Source of the DNA: Blastobasis lacticolella
Taxonomy: Eukaryota; Arthropoda; Insecta; Lepidoptera; Blastobasidae
NCBI GenBank assembly: GCA_905147135.1
Contig: LR990067.1
Coordinates: forward strand, 9,176,001-9,240,000
Direction of reading: 5' to 3'
DNA: 64,000 bases
Below, in pieces: positions 1 through 10,904 of the stretch. The notes below the pieces were generated by a model. That model worked only from the letters and a program-made list of their open reading frames with translations. It searched no databases and was not told the origin of the DNA. Position numbers and translations under genes: made by a program. Within the stretch, counting starts at the first letter, position 1. Each line of letters starts with the position of its first letter.

Positions 1-2088
1 AAATCGTTCAGACCAATCAGTCTTACCTCCTTCCTCCTCAAGACCCTTGAACGCCTATGCGACAAGGAGATAAGAGATAAGGCGCTTATAAAACATCCCT
101 TGCACAAAAATCAACATGCATATACAAAGGGTAAATCTACAGAATCGGCACTGCATGCAGTAGTTGGGAAAATCGAAAATGCAATTCAAAATAAAGCAAT
201 ATGTCTAGGTACTTTTATAGATATAGAGGGAGCCTTTGACAAAACTAACTTCACAAGCATTAAAAACGCATTAAACAAACACAATGTCCCGGTAACTATC
301 TCGGGATGGATAGAGAACATGCTTAGTAAAAGAGTCATTCAGCTAGATAGTAATCCTAACAAACAGGTGTCAGTGGTAAGAGGTTGCCCGCAAGGCGGAG
401 TCCTGTCACCTCTTCTATGGAATTTGGTGGCTAATACACTAATATCTAAACTAAACTCTAACTATTTTTTCACAGTAGGTTATGCTGATGATCTGGCCAT
501 ACTCATTACTGGAAACAACGCGGACACCGTCACTGGAGTTACACAGAGAGCTCTGAAAATGGTGGAACTGTGGTGTAATGAGTATGGACTCTCAGTTAAT
601 CCAACGAAGACAGAGATGGTAATGTTTACTAATAAACGAATTTTAGGTAACTATAGACTACCCAGTCTCTTTAAAACACAACTTACTCTATCAACGGAGG
701 TAAAATATCTAGGAGTAATACTTGATAACAAATTAAACTGGAACAACCACATTGAATCAAGGTACAACAAAGCTACAATATCCTTCTGGCAATGCAGGAG
801 GATGATAGGGAAGACCTGGGGACTATCCCCCAAAGTCATAATGTGGCTATACAAAACAGTGATTAGGCCTATGTTCTGCTACGGAGCGGTAGTATGGTGG
901 ACCAAAACCAAACAATCCACCACAATAGCAAAACTACAAAAACTACAAAGGATAGCCTGCATGGCAGTTAGCGGCTGCATGAGGACAACCCCAACTGCAG
1001 CCCTGGAAGCTATGCTCAACCTAACACCACTCCACCTTCACGTACAACAAGAAGCGACAATAGCTATGGTACGTTTAAAACACTCAAATCTATTGGACAA
1101 AGTACCGCTCCCGCATACGGTACTTTACTACGATGAAGAAAAAAAGGAACCAATGATTGAGGCCATTAGCGACCGAATACCAAAGCAGGTAGAAACGGTC
1201 AAGAAGTACAAGATCCAACTGTACGAAGACCCGCGGGAGGGGCAAAACATACGAGAAGTAAGGATATTCACTGACGGGTCCAAAACAGACTCAGGTACAG
1301 GTTGCGGAGTTTTCTCTGAAGACCTAAACATCAAAATAGCGGCCCCACTGGGTAAGTACAACACGATCTTTCAAGCGGAGTGCATGGGAATCATCCTAGC
1401 CACACACGCGGTACGGGACAAGAAGGTAGAACTACAGCCTATCAGGATTTTATCAGACAGCAGGGCAGTACTCATGGCCCTTGAAAATAACAACACAACC
1501 TCGGGACTTCTACTCGACTGCCGCAAATGCTTAAATGAGGTATGTAAAACAAATCCCATAACCCTACAATGGATTAAAGGACACAGCGGATCGAGGGGGA
1601 ACGACGCAGCTGATGAGTTGGCCAGAAGAGGCTCAAGTATGAAGCCCACTGGCCCGGAACCAATTATACCCATGCCATTTGCATGGACCCGTAAACACCT
1701 GATGGATAGAATCAAGGTAAAACACAACCAACTCTGGTCATCACTAGAGGAATGCAAACAAGCTAAGGAGGCTCTACCGAAAATTAACCCTCCCCTTTCC
1801 GAAAGGCTCTTAAAACTAACCAAAAAGCAACTCCGTTTAGTAACCGGAGCATTAACGGGACACGGTCCATTTAATAAACACCTCTTCACCATAGGTCTCA
1901 CCGACAGCCCCTTGTGCAGAGCCTGCCTGAGTGAGGAAGAGACAGCAGCACACATCCTGCGGACATGCGAGGGGGTGGCAACATACAGGCATGAGCATCT
2001 CGGACAACCACAAACCCTTCCAGAGACGTTTGCAAAACTGAAAGGATTGCTGCGTTTCCTGGAGGAGTTAGGATGGCAGGAACAATAG
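1..2088 (+). CDS. Non-LTR retrotransposon ORF2, 5' cut by window (reverse transcriptase + RNase H + CCHC)
   Basis: The frame is open from base 1 and encodes 695 residues to a TAG stop, so the start lies outside the window. It begins inside the RT domain (FRPISLTSFLLKTLERL). The RT core follows: GCPQGG at residues 128-133 and the catalytic YADD at 161-164. An RNase H domain follows with the expected acidic residues (D425 in FTDGSK, E460, D486 in LSDSRA, D535) and the KGHSG motif near H528. A CX2CX8HX4C knuckle (C639, C642, H651, C656) closes the protein. RT, then RNase H, then C-terminal CCHC is the order of I-group LINEs and relatives; the exact clade (I, LOA, R1-like) is not assigned. Such a protein copies its own RNA at a nicked target. 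No stop or frameshift is seen, so this is a recent copy, inserted in engrailed intron 1 antisense to the gene. Confidence 0.93.
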   Translation, partial: KSFRPISLTSFLLKTLERLCDKEIRDKALIKHPLHKNQHAYTKGKSTESALHAVVGKIENAIQNKAICLGTFIDIEGAFDKTNFTSIKNALNKHNVPVTISGWIENMLSKRVIQLDSNPNKQVSVVRGCPQGGVLSPLLWNLVANTLISKLNSNYFFTVGYADDLAILITGNNADTVTGVTQRALKMVELWCNEYGLSVNPTKTEMVMFTNKRILGNYRLPSLFKTQLTLSTEVKYLGVILDNKLNWNNHIESRYNKATISFWQCRRMIGKTWGLSPKVIMWLYKTVIRPMFCYGAVVWWTKTKQSTTIAKLQKLQRIACMAVSGCMRTTPTAALEAMLNLTPLHLHVQQEATIAMVRLKHSNLLDKVPLPHTVLYYDEEKKEPMIEAISDRIPKQVETVKKYKIQLYEDPREGQNIREVRIFTDGSKTDSGTGCGVFSEDLNIKIAAPLGKYNTIFQAECMGIILATHAVRDKKVELQPIRILSDSRAVLMALENNNTTSGLLLDCRKCLNEVCKTNPITLQWIKGHSGSRGNDAADELARRGSSMKPTGPEPIIPMPFAWTRKHLMDRIKVKHNQLWSSLEECKQAKEALPKINPPLSERLLKLTKKQLRLVTGALTGHGPFNKHLFTIGLTDSPLCRACLSEEETAAHILRTCEGVATYRHEHLGQPQTLPETFAKLKGLLRFLEELGWQEQ

Positions 2089-2182
2089 GGTATCTTGGAG
2101 TACACCATATCCACGCAGAATGGGCGCGAGTTCGCCTGAATGCGGAAAATGGCCCGGATACATCTATCTATCTATCTAGTTT
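2089..2182 (+). repeat. Probable 3' UTR and ATCT-repeat tail of the LINE
   Basis: After the stop codon there is about 70 bp of leader-like DNA and then a short run of ATCT units (about 2160-2178). Simple-repeat tails instead of poly(A) are common in I-group LINEs. The element end is inferred from this run; no target duplication can be judged because the 5' end is outside the window. Confidence 0.55.
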
Positions 2183-2289
2183 AGTCCTCGCGATACCACT
2201 ACTCGACACCTAAGGTGCTATTAGAGTGCTATAGGAGGGATGGGAATCATAGGAAAACTACTTGCCATCGTAATAAGTAGTTTCTGTAT

Positions 2290-2516
2290 TTCCCCTCGTC
2301 CCCAGGGGAATTATGAAACCACTAGCAGCCGCCCCGGCTTCGCACGGGTACCACTACGGGTACACGGGTATATAGCCTATGTCACCCGGGGATAGTGTAG
2401 CTTCCCAACGGTGAAAGAATTTTTGAAATCGGTCCAGTAGTTTCGAAGCCTATTCAGTACAAACAAACAAACAAAAAATCAAACCTTTTCTTTTTATAAT
2501 ATTAGTATAGATAAAA
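2290..2516 (+). repeat. Decayed interspersed repeat ending in CAAACAAACAAACA
   Basis: It contains the GCCCCGGCTTCGCACGGG block, then text of the form GGTGAAAGAATTTTTGAAAT, and ends in a CAAA microsatellite and TATAATATTAGTATAGA. I recognise these phrases as very common in lepidopteran genomes. No coding sequence is visible; the class (LINE tail or non-autonomous element) is unassigned. Confidence 0.5.
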
Positions 2517-2639
2517 ACAACCATCTTCCACAACATTGCTCGAAATAGGAAGCAAAGTATTTTTTATTCTACACAGTGACAAACGGACAGACAGGCTAGC
2601 CCACGTGATGATAAGCGGTAACTGTCGCCCATACCGCCG

Positions 2640-2872
2640 ACACCGAGTGTTTCTGCCGGTGAGTAAGGTTTCCAGTGCTCCATGGGGTGGGGATTTGGGG
2701 AACCGTGGCTTTGGCAGTGGAGTGGCATTTGCTTTTTGCTGCCAGAGCAACGTGTTATAGAGGTGGGCAACGCATTAGCGATACTCTTGGTGTTGCTAAT
2801 GTCTATAGGCAGTGGTGACCACTTTCCATCAGGTGGCCCGCTTGCCTGTTTGCCTACCGTATGACATAAAAA
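2640..2872 (+). repeat. LINE 3' end, tail family D, poly(A) at 2868
   Basis: A 230-bp segment ends in CCATCAGGTGGCCCGCTTGC, a CATAA-type end and ten A's. The same sequence, almost base for base, lies inverted at 63362-63593. At 60640-60930 the same tail follows a LINE C-terminal coding piece, which identifies it as a LINE 3' UTR. It is 5'-truncated. Confidence 0.75.
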
Positions 2873-2906
2873 AAAAAGAAATAACGTCTACGATTCATGC
2901 TTTTAG

Positions 2907-3105
2907 GTTGCAGGCAACAAAAATGTGTCACTGTGAGGACTAAGACGAAATGCCTCATGCCTGTAATGGCGCTGGCTACCTTATCCTCCAAAACGGAACA
3001 CAGCAATGCAAGCATTGTTGCTTGGCCGCAGTAATAGATAAGGCGGTGGTACTCACCCAGGCGGACTCCTCAGGCGTAACAGAGTCCTACCACCTGCTTA
3101 ATTAG
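2907..3105 (+). repeat. Repeat family O, copy 1
   Basis: About 200 bp shared with 38893-39105 and, in part, with 37278-37345. It contains TTGTCACTGTGAGGACTAAG near its start and CTCACCCAGGCGGACTCCTC near its end. No ORF, tail or terminal inverted repeat lets me class it. Confidence 0.6.
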
Positions 3106-3165
3106 GTCGATATTATTTTTATTTCCTCAATTATTGTTTGTACTTATGTTTCTGTTAGTTTGTCG

Positions 3166-3250
3166 CTCCACTGTAAATACCTGATCTGCCAATTCCTGGA
3201 TCATGGTCAATACGGACCTCGGGCCATCGCGCAGTTACCAAGATGAGTTC
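3166..3250 (+). repeat. SINE-1 fragment (3' half)
   Basis: It matches the 3' body of the full SINE-1 copy at 35084-35512 (CTCCACTGTAA, CCTGATCTGCC, CTGGATCATGGTCAA), diverged and lacking the tRNA-like head. Confidence 0.6.
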
Positions 3251-3259
3251 GTCAGAAAG

Positions 3260-4440
3260 AACAAAACATCGGTAACAAAGCAACGTAAATAAAGAAAATA
3301 AATCCGAAATTCATTTGAAATTGGAATACAAAACGCATCCAGCCTGATTCATCAATATATCCACGTCACATTAAGTATTCAACACGTACAGTGTAGCTCC
3401 CTAAAACCAATATTAACACCTTACAGTCGATTCTAAACCCTACTCCGTACAAAATACCAGACAAAATCCTTCGAATTGTAAATCTATTATCCCCCAACAG
3501 AGGTTAATGCAATTTGAACCGCACTGGTTGGATACAAGGTTGAAGTTAGCACGATGGCATGGAATGGGTATTTTTTCGTGTGTACATTCGTGAATTGATT
3601 TTTACTCCGTGGTTTTTTCTTAGGGGTAAGCTTGGCTATTTATCTACCTATCTATAGGCTGAAAATGTGGGGTGGAATGCACAGGGTGTGATTTTTCAAA
3701 TTTAGAAAACCAACAGTTGTGTAAGAGCTACCTACATACCAAGTAAATGTCTAGAAGAGACATAATAATCAAATAAAATAAAAAAGTAAAATTACAAATG
3801 CAATAAGCAGCTTGTAGACATATTATTTAAGTAGGCTTGAATAAACATTTTATTTATTTATTATTTAATCAAATAAACTTACTACTGCGGGAAAACAATA
3901 ACATATTACTAAATATGATAACCATGTTTCCTATTCGTAGATATAAAGTTGTTTTTTGCTTCGACGGGCTCATATAGATCTGGAACTACCGTCAAAGTCA
4001 CGGGCACAAGCATGTCATCATTAAAAATCTTTGTCTCCAGTAAAACGTCAAGTATTTTATAGTGTCTCCACAACCAAAAACCATTGCGCAAAGAATCTTT
4101 TAACAAGCTGTTCCCACATTTAATCAGGATATGGCTGTATAGAGAAAACCATATGTCACACGGGAAAAATTTAAAAAGTAAAATGTCAAGTGCTCAAAAT
4201 ATCGACATAGTTGAGATTTCCTTCGATTAACAGTTGGTTTATTGGAAGAAAAAGTAGCCGAAAATCCGGAGGGCCACCTGAACGGCCGAAATCAAGTTAT
4301 TATCACATTCCGTTTGGCAAAAACTGACTCAGCCTGGTGGGCGATTCTCCGTACTAGGTCTTTGGACTAGTGCTGGGCACTGGGGTCGCTTAGCTGTCTT
4401 ATCGATAATTTAAAAGACACACTGAGGAAGCGGCACTGAG
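3260..4440. other. Repeat-poor AT-rich intronic stretch
   Basis: I see no coding exon, RNA gene or recognisable element, apart from a short ATCTACCTATCTAT run near 3637. Short open frames on both strands look random. It lies in engrailed intron 1, so it could hold regulatory sites, but nothing in it proves that. Confidence 0.4.
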
Positions 4441-4544
4441 CGCGTGCGTACGCTACCTATCTCTTTCAAACTCGTGGTAAGTTGCTAGAGGTAGAAGAAA
4501 CAGGCACACATTTGCGTGGATGCAAACGATTCAAAAATATGGCG

Positions 4545-4690
4545 CCTGGTCTAGTGGGAGTTCAGCACCGCTGGGAGACTAACGGAACTAGATGGGACCG
4601 TTGAGGATAGTCGAACTTCAGCACTGCTACGAGCTCGCCAATTTTTAGGTGTGCCTCCTAATAACATTGGCGAAGCGGGGTTGACCCAGT
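4545..4690 (+). repeat. 5S-rRNA-like repeat family L, copy 1
   Basis: It contains an ACTAGATGGGACCGT phrase followed by GTCGAACTTCAGCACTGC. The same order is found, inverted, at 25143-25215 and, with a clearer 5S-like part, at 30035-30310. The ACTTGGATGGGTGACCG box C region of eukaryotic 5S rRNA is the likely source. Diverged and without a promoter that I can define. Confidence 0.4.
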
Positions 4691-4804
4691 GAGTGAATGA
4701 GTCTAATAAGAATTTTATAGCCACAAAGCTTAATCGATTCATCCTTTCCAAAGTATCCTTTCTCCTAAAAAGTATAATAAAGCTGGCGTCCGAAGTGATA
4801 AGAA

Positions 4805-4910
4805 TAAAAGGAGATGTATGAAAAGAGTCAGGACAGAGCAAAGTGGTGGTCCATAGTCTCTGCCTTCCCCACCTGTGGGACACAGGCGTGAGCTTTATGT
4901 AATGTATGTA
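4805..4910 (-). repeat. Short repeat family P with ATGT microsatellite
   Basis: On the minus strand it reads CTCACGCCTGTGTCCCACAG; the same phrase recurs on the plus strand at 51780-51815. It runs into a TATG/ATGT repeat (4890-4935). Class unknown. Confidence 0.4.
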
Positions 4911-4935
4911 TGTACAATATATGTATGTATGTAGA

Positions 4936-6429
4936 ATAGTACAATTGTACAATTTTAATTTAACTGTGGAAGTTAAAATATGTACTGAAAAATATATTTT
5001 TTTTAAGTCCTTTCAGGCACCTGGTGGTAAGTGCCGGTTATTGCGTATCACAGTTTTGAAAAAGATATCACAATATTATGTAGTACTTACACCTTTTAGG
5101 GCATTGCAAACAAGTGGTTGGGATTAATTAAATAAGACATGATAATTAGTTGAAACCTATACAAGAATTAACCAGTAGATAAAAACACGCGAAAATTTCG
5201 TTTAAAACATTACAGACAGAGAAAAGCAAGCGCAAATGTGTTCCAATTGCCCACGTCACTATATTCGTAACAAAAACATCAATTCCAACGAATATGTCGG
5301 CGCTTAATGTAAATAATTGTCCAATACGTGATAGAGAGCGTACGTGATTGGAAAACTACAGTAATTTGTGTGTAAAATCATCGCATGGTCGATATAATTG
5401 CTCGCTAACCGTACCGACAGTGCACTGCGATTTGCTTGCTGTAATTGCTGTTTATTTAGACAAGCAGGGTTTGTTGATGACATCATTAAGTTGTTACGCG
5501 ATAATTTTTGTCAGTAAACTACTGGTATTTGAAAAGTTTTCGATAAACACGTTAGACGTTTTTGGTGATTATCGATAGATTGCTGTTGTTAACTGTTTAA
5601 TTGTGGTGATTGTTTTGGTGTTTTTCGGTTTAATGACGTAATAGGTTACTTAATCTGTTTCCATTATAGTAAATTGTAATAATAAAATTGAAGATGCAGT
5701 AGTACTATTGCAATTATATACTTGAACTATAACTGTTTTTTAATCTAATGACTGTAATGACAGTCTAGTTAATAATAATTCAATTTCTTTATTTTTTTCT
5801 TGTTGTACAAAAAATCTAATATAGAACCTCGACTGGTATTTGGACGAGCAACGGGTTTATCTACACAATTATACGTACAAATATATCCTATTAGATAAAT
5901 AAAATAATATATATTTTTACAACAACAACAATCGATACTGCGCCGGTGTGCGATACACCTCAAGTTTGAGTATTTTCCCATAAGTCCTCTCTCCAAAAAC
6001 CCGAAGAATTTATCGATAATTGAGATTCACATCACTACAATTCCTTGTAAAAGCAATCGTCACAGTAGCGGGAAGCACTGAACCGAGAGAATTCGTTAAT
6101 TAAACAAAGTGAAAGCACTTCCAAATTAATTTACAGTCTTAAAACGATCAATACTAAGAATTTACAATGTATTTTTACACAGAAGACAATCAGTATTGAA
6201 TTAAGACTAGATAAAACAATGTTTTTAATCATAAAAGGTTTCTGACCTCAATCTAGCTCGATCTTTGATGAACTCAACAATGAAGCTGCCAACTACAGAA
6301 CTCAGTTAGTTATTGATTATGCTAATGATTCTTGCCAGTGGTCAAGGATATTGTCTTCGGAAAATTGAATCTTCATTTTTTCCGAACCTTGAGTTTTTTT
6401 TTTATTAATTATTCCTTAATAGTTCTAAA
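4936..6429. other. Unassigned AT-rich intronic DNA
   Basis: No gene or recognised repeat is visible in about 1.5 kb. The open frames present are short (under 80 codons), lack family motifs and overlap on opposite strands. Confidence 0.35.
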
Positions 6430-6600
6430 AGAATCGCTAAACTGAAGTACCAGTGGGTAGGCCCGATAGCTAGCAGAACCGATGGCCCTAGAGCGAAGAT
6501 CTTCGAGTGGCGGCCACGTGCAGAAGACTGCACCTGAATCTACACTGTGGGACTGTCCATTAATTACTTGATGTTTTTTTTTATTTTCTTTCTGGTAAGA
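6430..6600 (+). pseudogene. Decayed RTE-type LINE C-terminus
   Basis: Translation gives KYQWVGPIASRTDG, then KIFEWRPRAED and a stop. This matches the C-terminal shape common in lepidopteran RTE-like elements (W-x-GHI-R-TDG followed by EWRPR). The expected His is replaced (WVGP for WAGH) and the frame ends early, so it is dead. Only a short 3' piece remains. Confidence 0.55.
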
Positions 6601-7237
6601 CGTGAGATATGCTTCCCGTCACGTGAGATTTATTTAAATAAAGTTATTTTTATTTTCATGTATTTTGCTTCATATCACATACCTATAGTCATTATGATTA
6701 CTTAAGCGTTATGGACTATAGTTTTCTGTAAAATATGATTTTTAATATTGAAACTATTGTTTATTACCTAAATTAAAAACATTACTTGAGACTTTCATAG
6801 ACACCTAACAGAAATCTCAAGCAGAAATTCCTTATGCTGAGATCATGTTGACTATCACTTTATCCAGGTAGATTATCACCACCCACTCAGTCGGTATCAA
6901 AAGTCAGGTCATAAATAACTCACACCATTTTGATGAAGAGAGATCCTAGTATGAGTGATCAGAGATTATATCCTGTCTTTACAGGGTTTGGCGTTCCTTC
7001 TGATTCTAATCCGCGAGTTGACACATCAAATCTGTCAAAAGTTCCTTGACATGTCAAATTAGGCATAACGAATTACTTCTATACAGCCTTTTATCTTGAA
7101 GTTCTCGTGGTTATCAGTGGAACTACATTATCTATTATAAGAATATTACTAAAATAAACGTTGAAACAGGTTTTATGAAATTTGTAATAAAAGTTCGTCA
7201 AATTTTTTTATCCACAACAAAAGAAGATAGAGGTTAC
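6601..7237. other. Unassigned intronic DNA
   Basis: Nothing identifiable apart from AT-rich runs. Confidence 0.3.
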
Positions 7238-7240
7238 CTG

Positions 7241-7398
7241 CGGGGCTATTGGCTAACTCAGTTGACAACTGTATTTGACACTAGATAATTCTACACCACG
7301 TCATTTACGTTGAAAACTAGCAATAGCGTCTACCAAATTATAGTGTCAGATTTTTTTATGTCAAATTCATTTGTCCACTGAGATAGCCGATAGGCCCT
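7241..7398 (+). mobile_element. MITE-1 copy, 158 bp, flanked by CTG
   Basis: Left end CGGGGCTATTGGCTAACTCA; the right end is its imperfect inverse (read outward, AGGGCCTATCGGCTATCTCA). CTG lies directly outside both ends (7238-7240 and 7399-7401). It is nearly identical in plan to the copy at 38066-38227. It has no coding capacity and would need a transposase supplied in trans. Confidence 0.8.
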
Positions 7399-7469
7399 CT
7401 GGTAAAGAAGGAGGACTGCATACATATTTTTTTAATTTCCTAGGAAATATGCCACCATAAATATGCCAC

Positions 7470-7545
7470 AGGATGGACAGCGGCCACCGTCCAGAACATC
7501 TGCAACCTAAGGGCAGCCGGCATGTTCGTCTGATTGTCCTTTTAT
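7470..7545 (-). repeat. LINE tail family Q fragment
   Basis: Inverse of the sequence at 63774-63872 (CCTTAGGTTGCAGATGTCCTGGACGACGG type). No coding part is attached. Confidence 0.5.
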
Positions 7546-7559
7546 CGTTTTACTTGACA

Positions 7560-9129
7560 TAAAATTAATTTTAATAGTGGCGTCTCCCAGGTGGCTAATC
7601 ATTGTTATGCTATTGTATATTTTCTTTTTTGAACACTGTTAGACATCCAAATAAAAACAATTATGAATAGTATACATTCTACTTCTAATTCTATTTATCG
7701 AGTCGATGGACTAAACAATTTATTCGCATTGCAGTTATAAAATAGCTCGACCATTGACACATGTTTTAAAAAATTGATAAGCAGTGATTGCCTGATGATA
7801 AGCAGTCACCGTAGCACCTAGACCTAGACCTAGCCAACTTCAAAATTAGTGTTACGGGTCTGTGTACTTTTTTTTTTATTAGATACAAATAAAAATGCCG
7901 CCAGCATTTTGGGTACCTTGCTTAGTGGCAGCGGTTTGTTAGATCAGTTTGTTGGTTTTAGATAAATTTAGTTTTAGATTAACCTAGTTTTAGTTAGTTA
8001 AGTTTTGTTAGTGTTCGTGTGTTGTTGTTTACCTACATCAAAATTGAAAAAAAAAAATCTTGAACAACATTCTAAAACTCACAATAACACAGCAATCAGA
8101 CTTGGTAATTTACCCGTAGGTCCTACCTCGCACGCAGTCCATCGATTGACAACTAAATGACGCATGACGGTCGATTTGTTATTGTAATAGGATACATCCA
8201 AACACTGTATCAGGTAGTTTTACAATTCAAATAGTTTACCGTTGCTGCATAGTTACATTGGTGTTTTGTGGGTCATAATCTTTAATGTGGCTGAATAGCA
8301 TGTGTAATGTCAAACTAACGTCCCATATAACAGATTAATCATCTAAAAATAAAGTAGAAAAGTATGTAAAAAGGGTAATTAAATTAAAAAGGTAATTTTT
8401 AACAATGTTTGTACTATAAAGTACTTAGAGCACTGGCAGGAAACAACGCTTCAAAACGCATGCGGGACAAATGCGCGGGAAGGCGCGCGCTTGATTATCT
8501 GTCACACGGACAAGATGGCGACGCGATGACAGCTGTCATCTGTCAAATGACGTAACAAGATGCGCCGTTGTTGGAAGGTTGAAACTTGAAGTTATGAATA
8601 GGTCGGATGAAATGAAAATACTGTAGGTACTCATGGTTTATGCAGTGTAGGTACCTCGATATGTTACGAGATATATTTACGTACATTAAACTAGAAACAA
8701 ATAGGTCGAAGTGGAAAAGTGGGAGAGAGGCATTTGCCCTGTGGTAGGACACCGACGGCTCTACAAAAAAACTTCAAACAATAATTTCTGTTGCGTCTTT
8801 ATTGGCCACCTTTTCACTACGTAGATACTAAGTAGGTATTTGCATTACGCATTTATATCTACTAACAAAATTTTCGATTTTAATTATGATTAAATTCAAC
8901 TTTAAACTCTCGTACCTAAAGATAAGTTGCCTTGTTTAAACAATATGAAAGTTGAATTACCTTCTTAAACTGTGCTATAATTGGATTCGGTGTAACCTAA
9001 CCAGCCTTACTTATTTATTACCAGAAATACCATCCCCTTTCATGTAAGTAAGGGGAGTGAATGTACTATTAACAAAACACTGTAGGTGTGAAATTATATT
9101 TAATGTAGGTGGCATTTTAAAATGGCAGC
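7560..9129. other. Unassigned DNA with a promoter-like patch at 8455-8560
   Basis: Mostly AT-rich, with no gene found. 8455-8560 stands out: it is GC-rich and carries AAGATGGCG (8512-8520), followed by GATGACAGCTGTCATC. The same pairing of motifs recurs at 22220-22250, 33950-33986 and 52779-52800. Confidence 0.35.
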
Positions 9130-9134
9130 CTTAA

Positions 9135-9392
9135 CTTGAACGCACACTGATGCAGTGCGCTGCGCAGTGCACTGCACGATGTGGCAAAACTTGTTACACG
9201 CCGAGCAATTTGTATGCAAGTACATTGACAGATGGCGGAATGTCCCACTGTGCAGCGCGCCGCGCGGCGCACTGCATGATGGGGCAACACCCGCAATTGA
9301 AGCCCGAAGTGTCAGTTCTGTATGAATTTTGTCTACGTTTTTCAATTTGACCCCATCGTGCAGCGTGCGGTGCGATGTCAGTAGATGTCAAC
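9135..9392. repeat. Cluster of GC-rich quasi-palindromic units
   Basis: Three blocks, at about 9150-9182, 9246-9283 and 9352-9378, are built of GCAGTGC/GCGC-type syllables that read nearly the same on both strands (for example CAGCGCGCCGCGCGGCGCAC). A fourth lies at 11876-11912. The DNA between them is AT-balanced. They may be ends of a small DNA transposon family; no protein is encoded. Confidence 0.5.
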
Positions 9393-9663
9393 ATGAAACG
9401 TCACATCTGACTGTTTCTTTTTACCAACAGTTCGAATCTTTCCTCTTTATGTGACACAGTTGACACACATATATCTGTCTACTTTTTTTAGTACAGATAC
9501 AACGCGTGTGAATGAAATAGGAAACCGACCTTGTCAAAGAAAGTTTGACAGCTGATGCGTAAGCCCCTCCCCTTTTTCTGATTCTTTAACATTATCGAAG
9601 TTGTTTCGCTTTCGTGATCCTGTCGTCATTCTCTTCTCAGTTCATCCCGAATTATAAATAAAT

Positions 9664-10110
9664 GCTGGTACTCGTAGAAATCTACATTTTAGATGGCACC
9701 TGTCACACTTAAAACTGTAATAACTCTGAAACTATTGGTGCTAGAATACTAGTTCCTAAAGAGAAATGATAGTGCTCGTCGACATCTACATTTCGGTTGA
9801 CAGCTGTCAAACTTAATACTGTAATAACTCTTAAACTATCACTTCTAGAACACTAGTTTCTGAAGAGAAATGATAGTGCTCGTCGACATCTACATTTCGG
9901 TTGACAGCTGTCAAACTTAATACTATAATAACTCTGAAACTATCGCTCCTTGAACACTAGTTCCTGAAGAGAAATGATAGTCGAGATCTACATTCCGTAT
10001 GACAGCTGTCAATCTTAAAACTGTAATAACTCTGAAACTATTTGCCTTAAAACGCTTGTTCCAGAACAGCAAATACTTATAGATATCGACGGGCACTATC
10101 ATTTTTTTTA
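9664..10110. repeat. Minisatellite, about 104-bp unit, four full units plus edges
   Basis: The phrase GTAATAACTC (ATAATAACTC in the third unit) begins at 9717, 9821, 9925 and 10023, giving periods of 104, 104 and 98 bp. Each unit carries TCTACATTT, a GACAGCTGTCAA palindrome (degenerate in the first unit) and ACTAGTTCCTGAAGAGAAAT or near variants. Units 2 and 3 are most alike; the edges are diverged. Confidence 0.85.
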
Positions 10111-10769
10111 GGATCCAGTTTTCTAAGAGCAATGGTTTCCGAGTAATTTAAGTTATATTCACTCTCTTTATACTTACTACTGATGTTATACTTTGTAGTT
10201 ATAGTTTTGAATGAGCCACCGTGGTATACACTCAGTTTAAGTAAACATTCGTAAAGGACAGAAATTCAAAATTCAAAATTACTACGTTTTAAAACATTTT
10301 GTCGTAATATTGTCCCAAAATCATGTCTTCAACCAGTTGCAGACAAATTTAAGCAGTGTGGTTTATCCTACAACAGAATCAATCAATGTGAATACCCAAC
10401 ATGACCGAATCAATCCTCTGAATTGAAAAATTTTGAAGTTTTTATGTTCTTATATCGTCAAGATAATTTAATTGAATGTATTATCATAGAGCCTGTAACC
10501 ATCGGACAATCAATACGCTTTTAACGAAAATCGCCCAAGTAGTTTTTGAGCTAGAATTACCAACCCCTTTCTCCCGCAAGAGTAGGTAGAGACGACATTG
10601 TTCCACTTGCTATAGTCCTGAGAAATCTCTGTCGATTTTTCTACGTTTATCAACTTTACATACATAGATTGTTAACTTCATTACCCTCCCTTAGCTCCAT
10701 CGTAGTCGGGTAAAAAGTATCAGTTATAGTATAGTATTCGTGGAAGTTGCATGGTTCAATTTCTTTAGA
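10111..10769. other. Unassigned DNA with a partial duplicate of the Harbinger 5' flank
   Basis: The segment ACTGATGTTATACTTT at 10181 recurs at 10772, followed in both cases by related text (a gap, then ACCGTGGT or ACCACGGT). The rest shows no gene. It may be a second, more decayed end of the same element. Confidence 0.35.
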
Positions 10770-10904
10770 TATTACTGATGTTATACTTTATAGTTAAAAT
10801 ATGGAATGACTTACCACGGTCTACAGATGGTGAATCTATGGACACCTGTCAGAAGTAAACATCCAAATAAAAAAATCCGTTTTCAAAGATTTTAAAGTAA
10901 AATT

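Noticed and set aside
1371..2114. 247-codon minus-strand frame
   Set aside because: Lies antisense to the LINE RNase H region, whose protein motifs are on the plus strand; a shadow frame.
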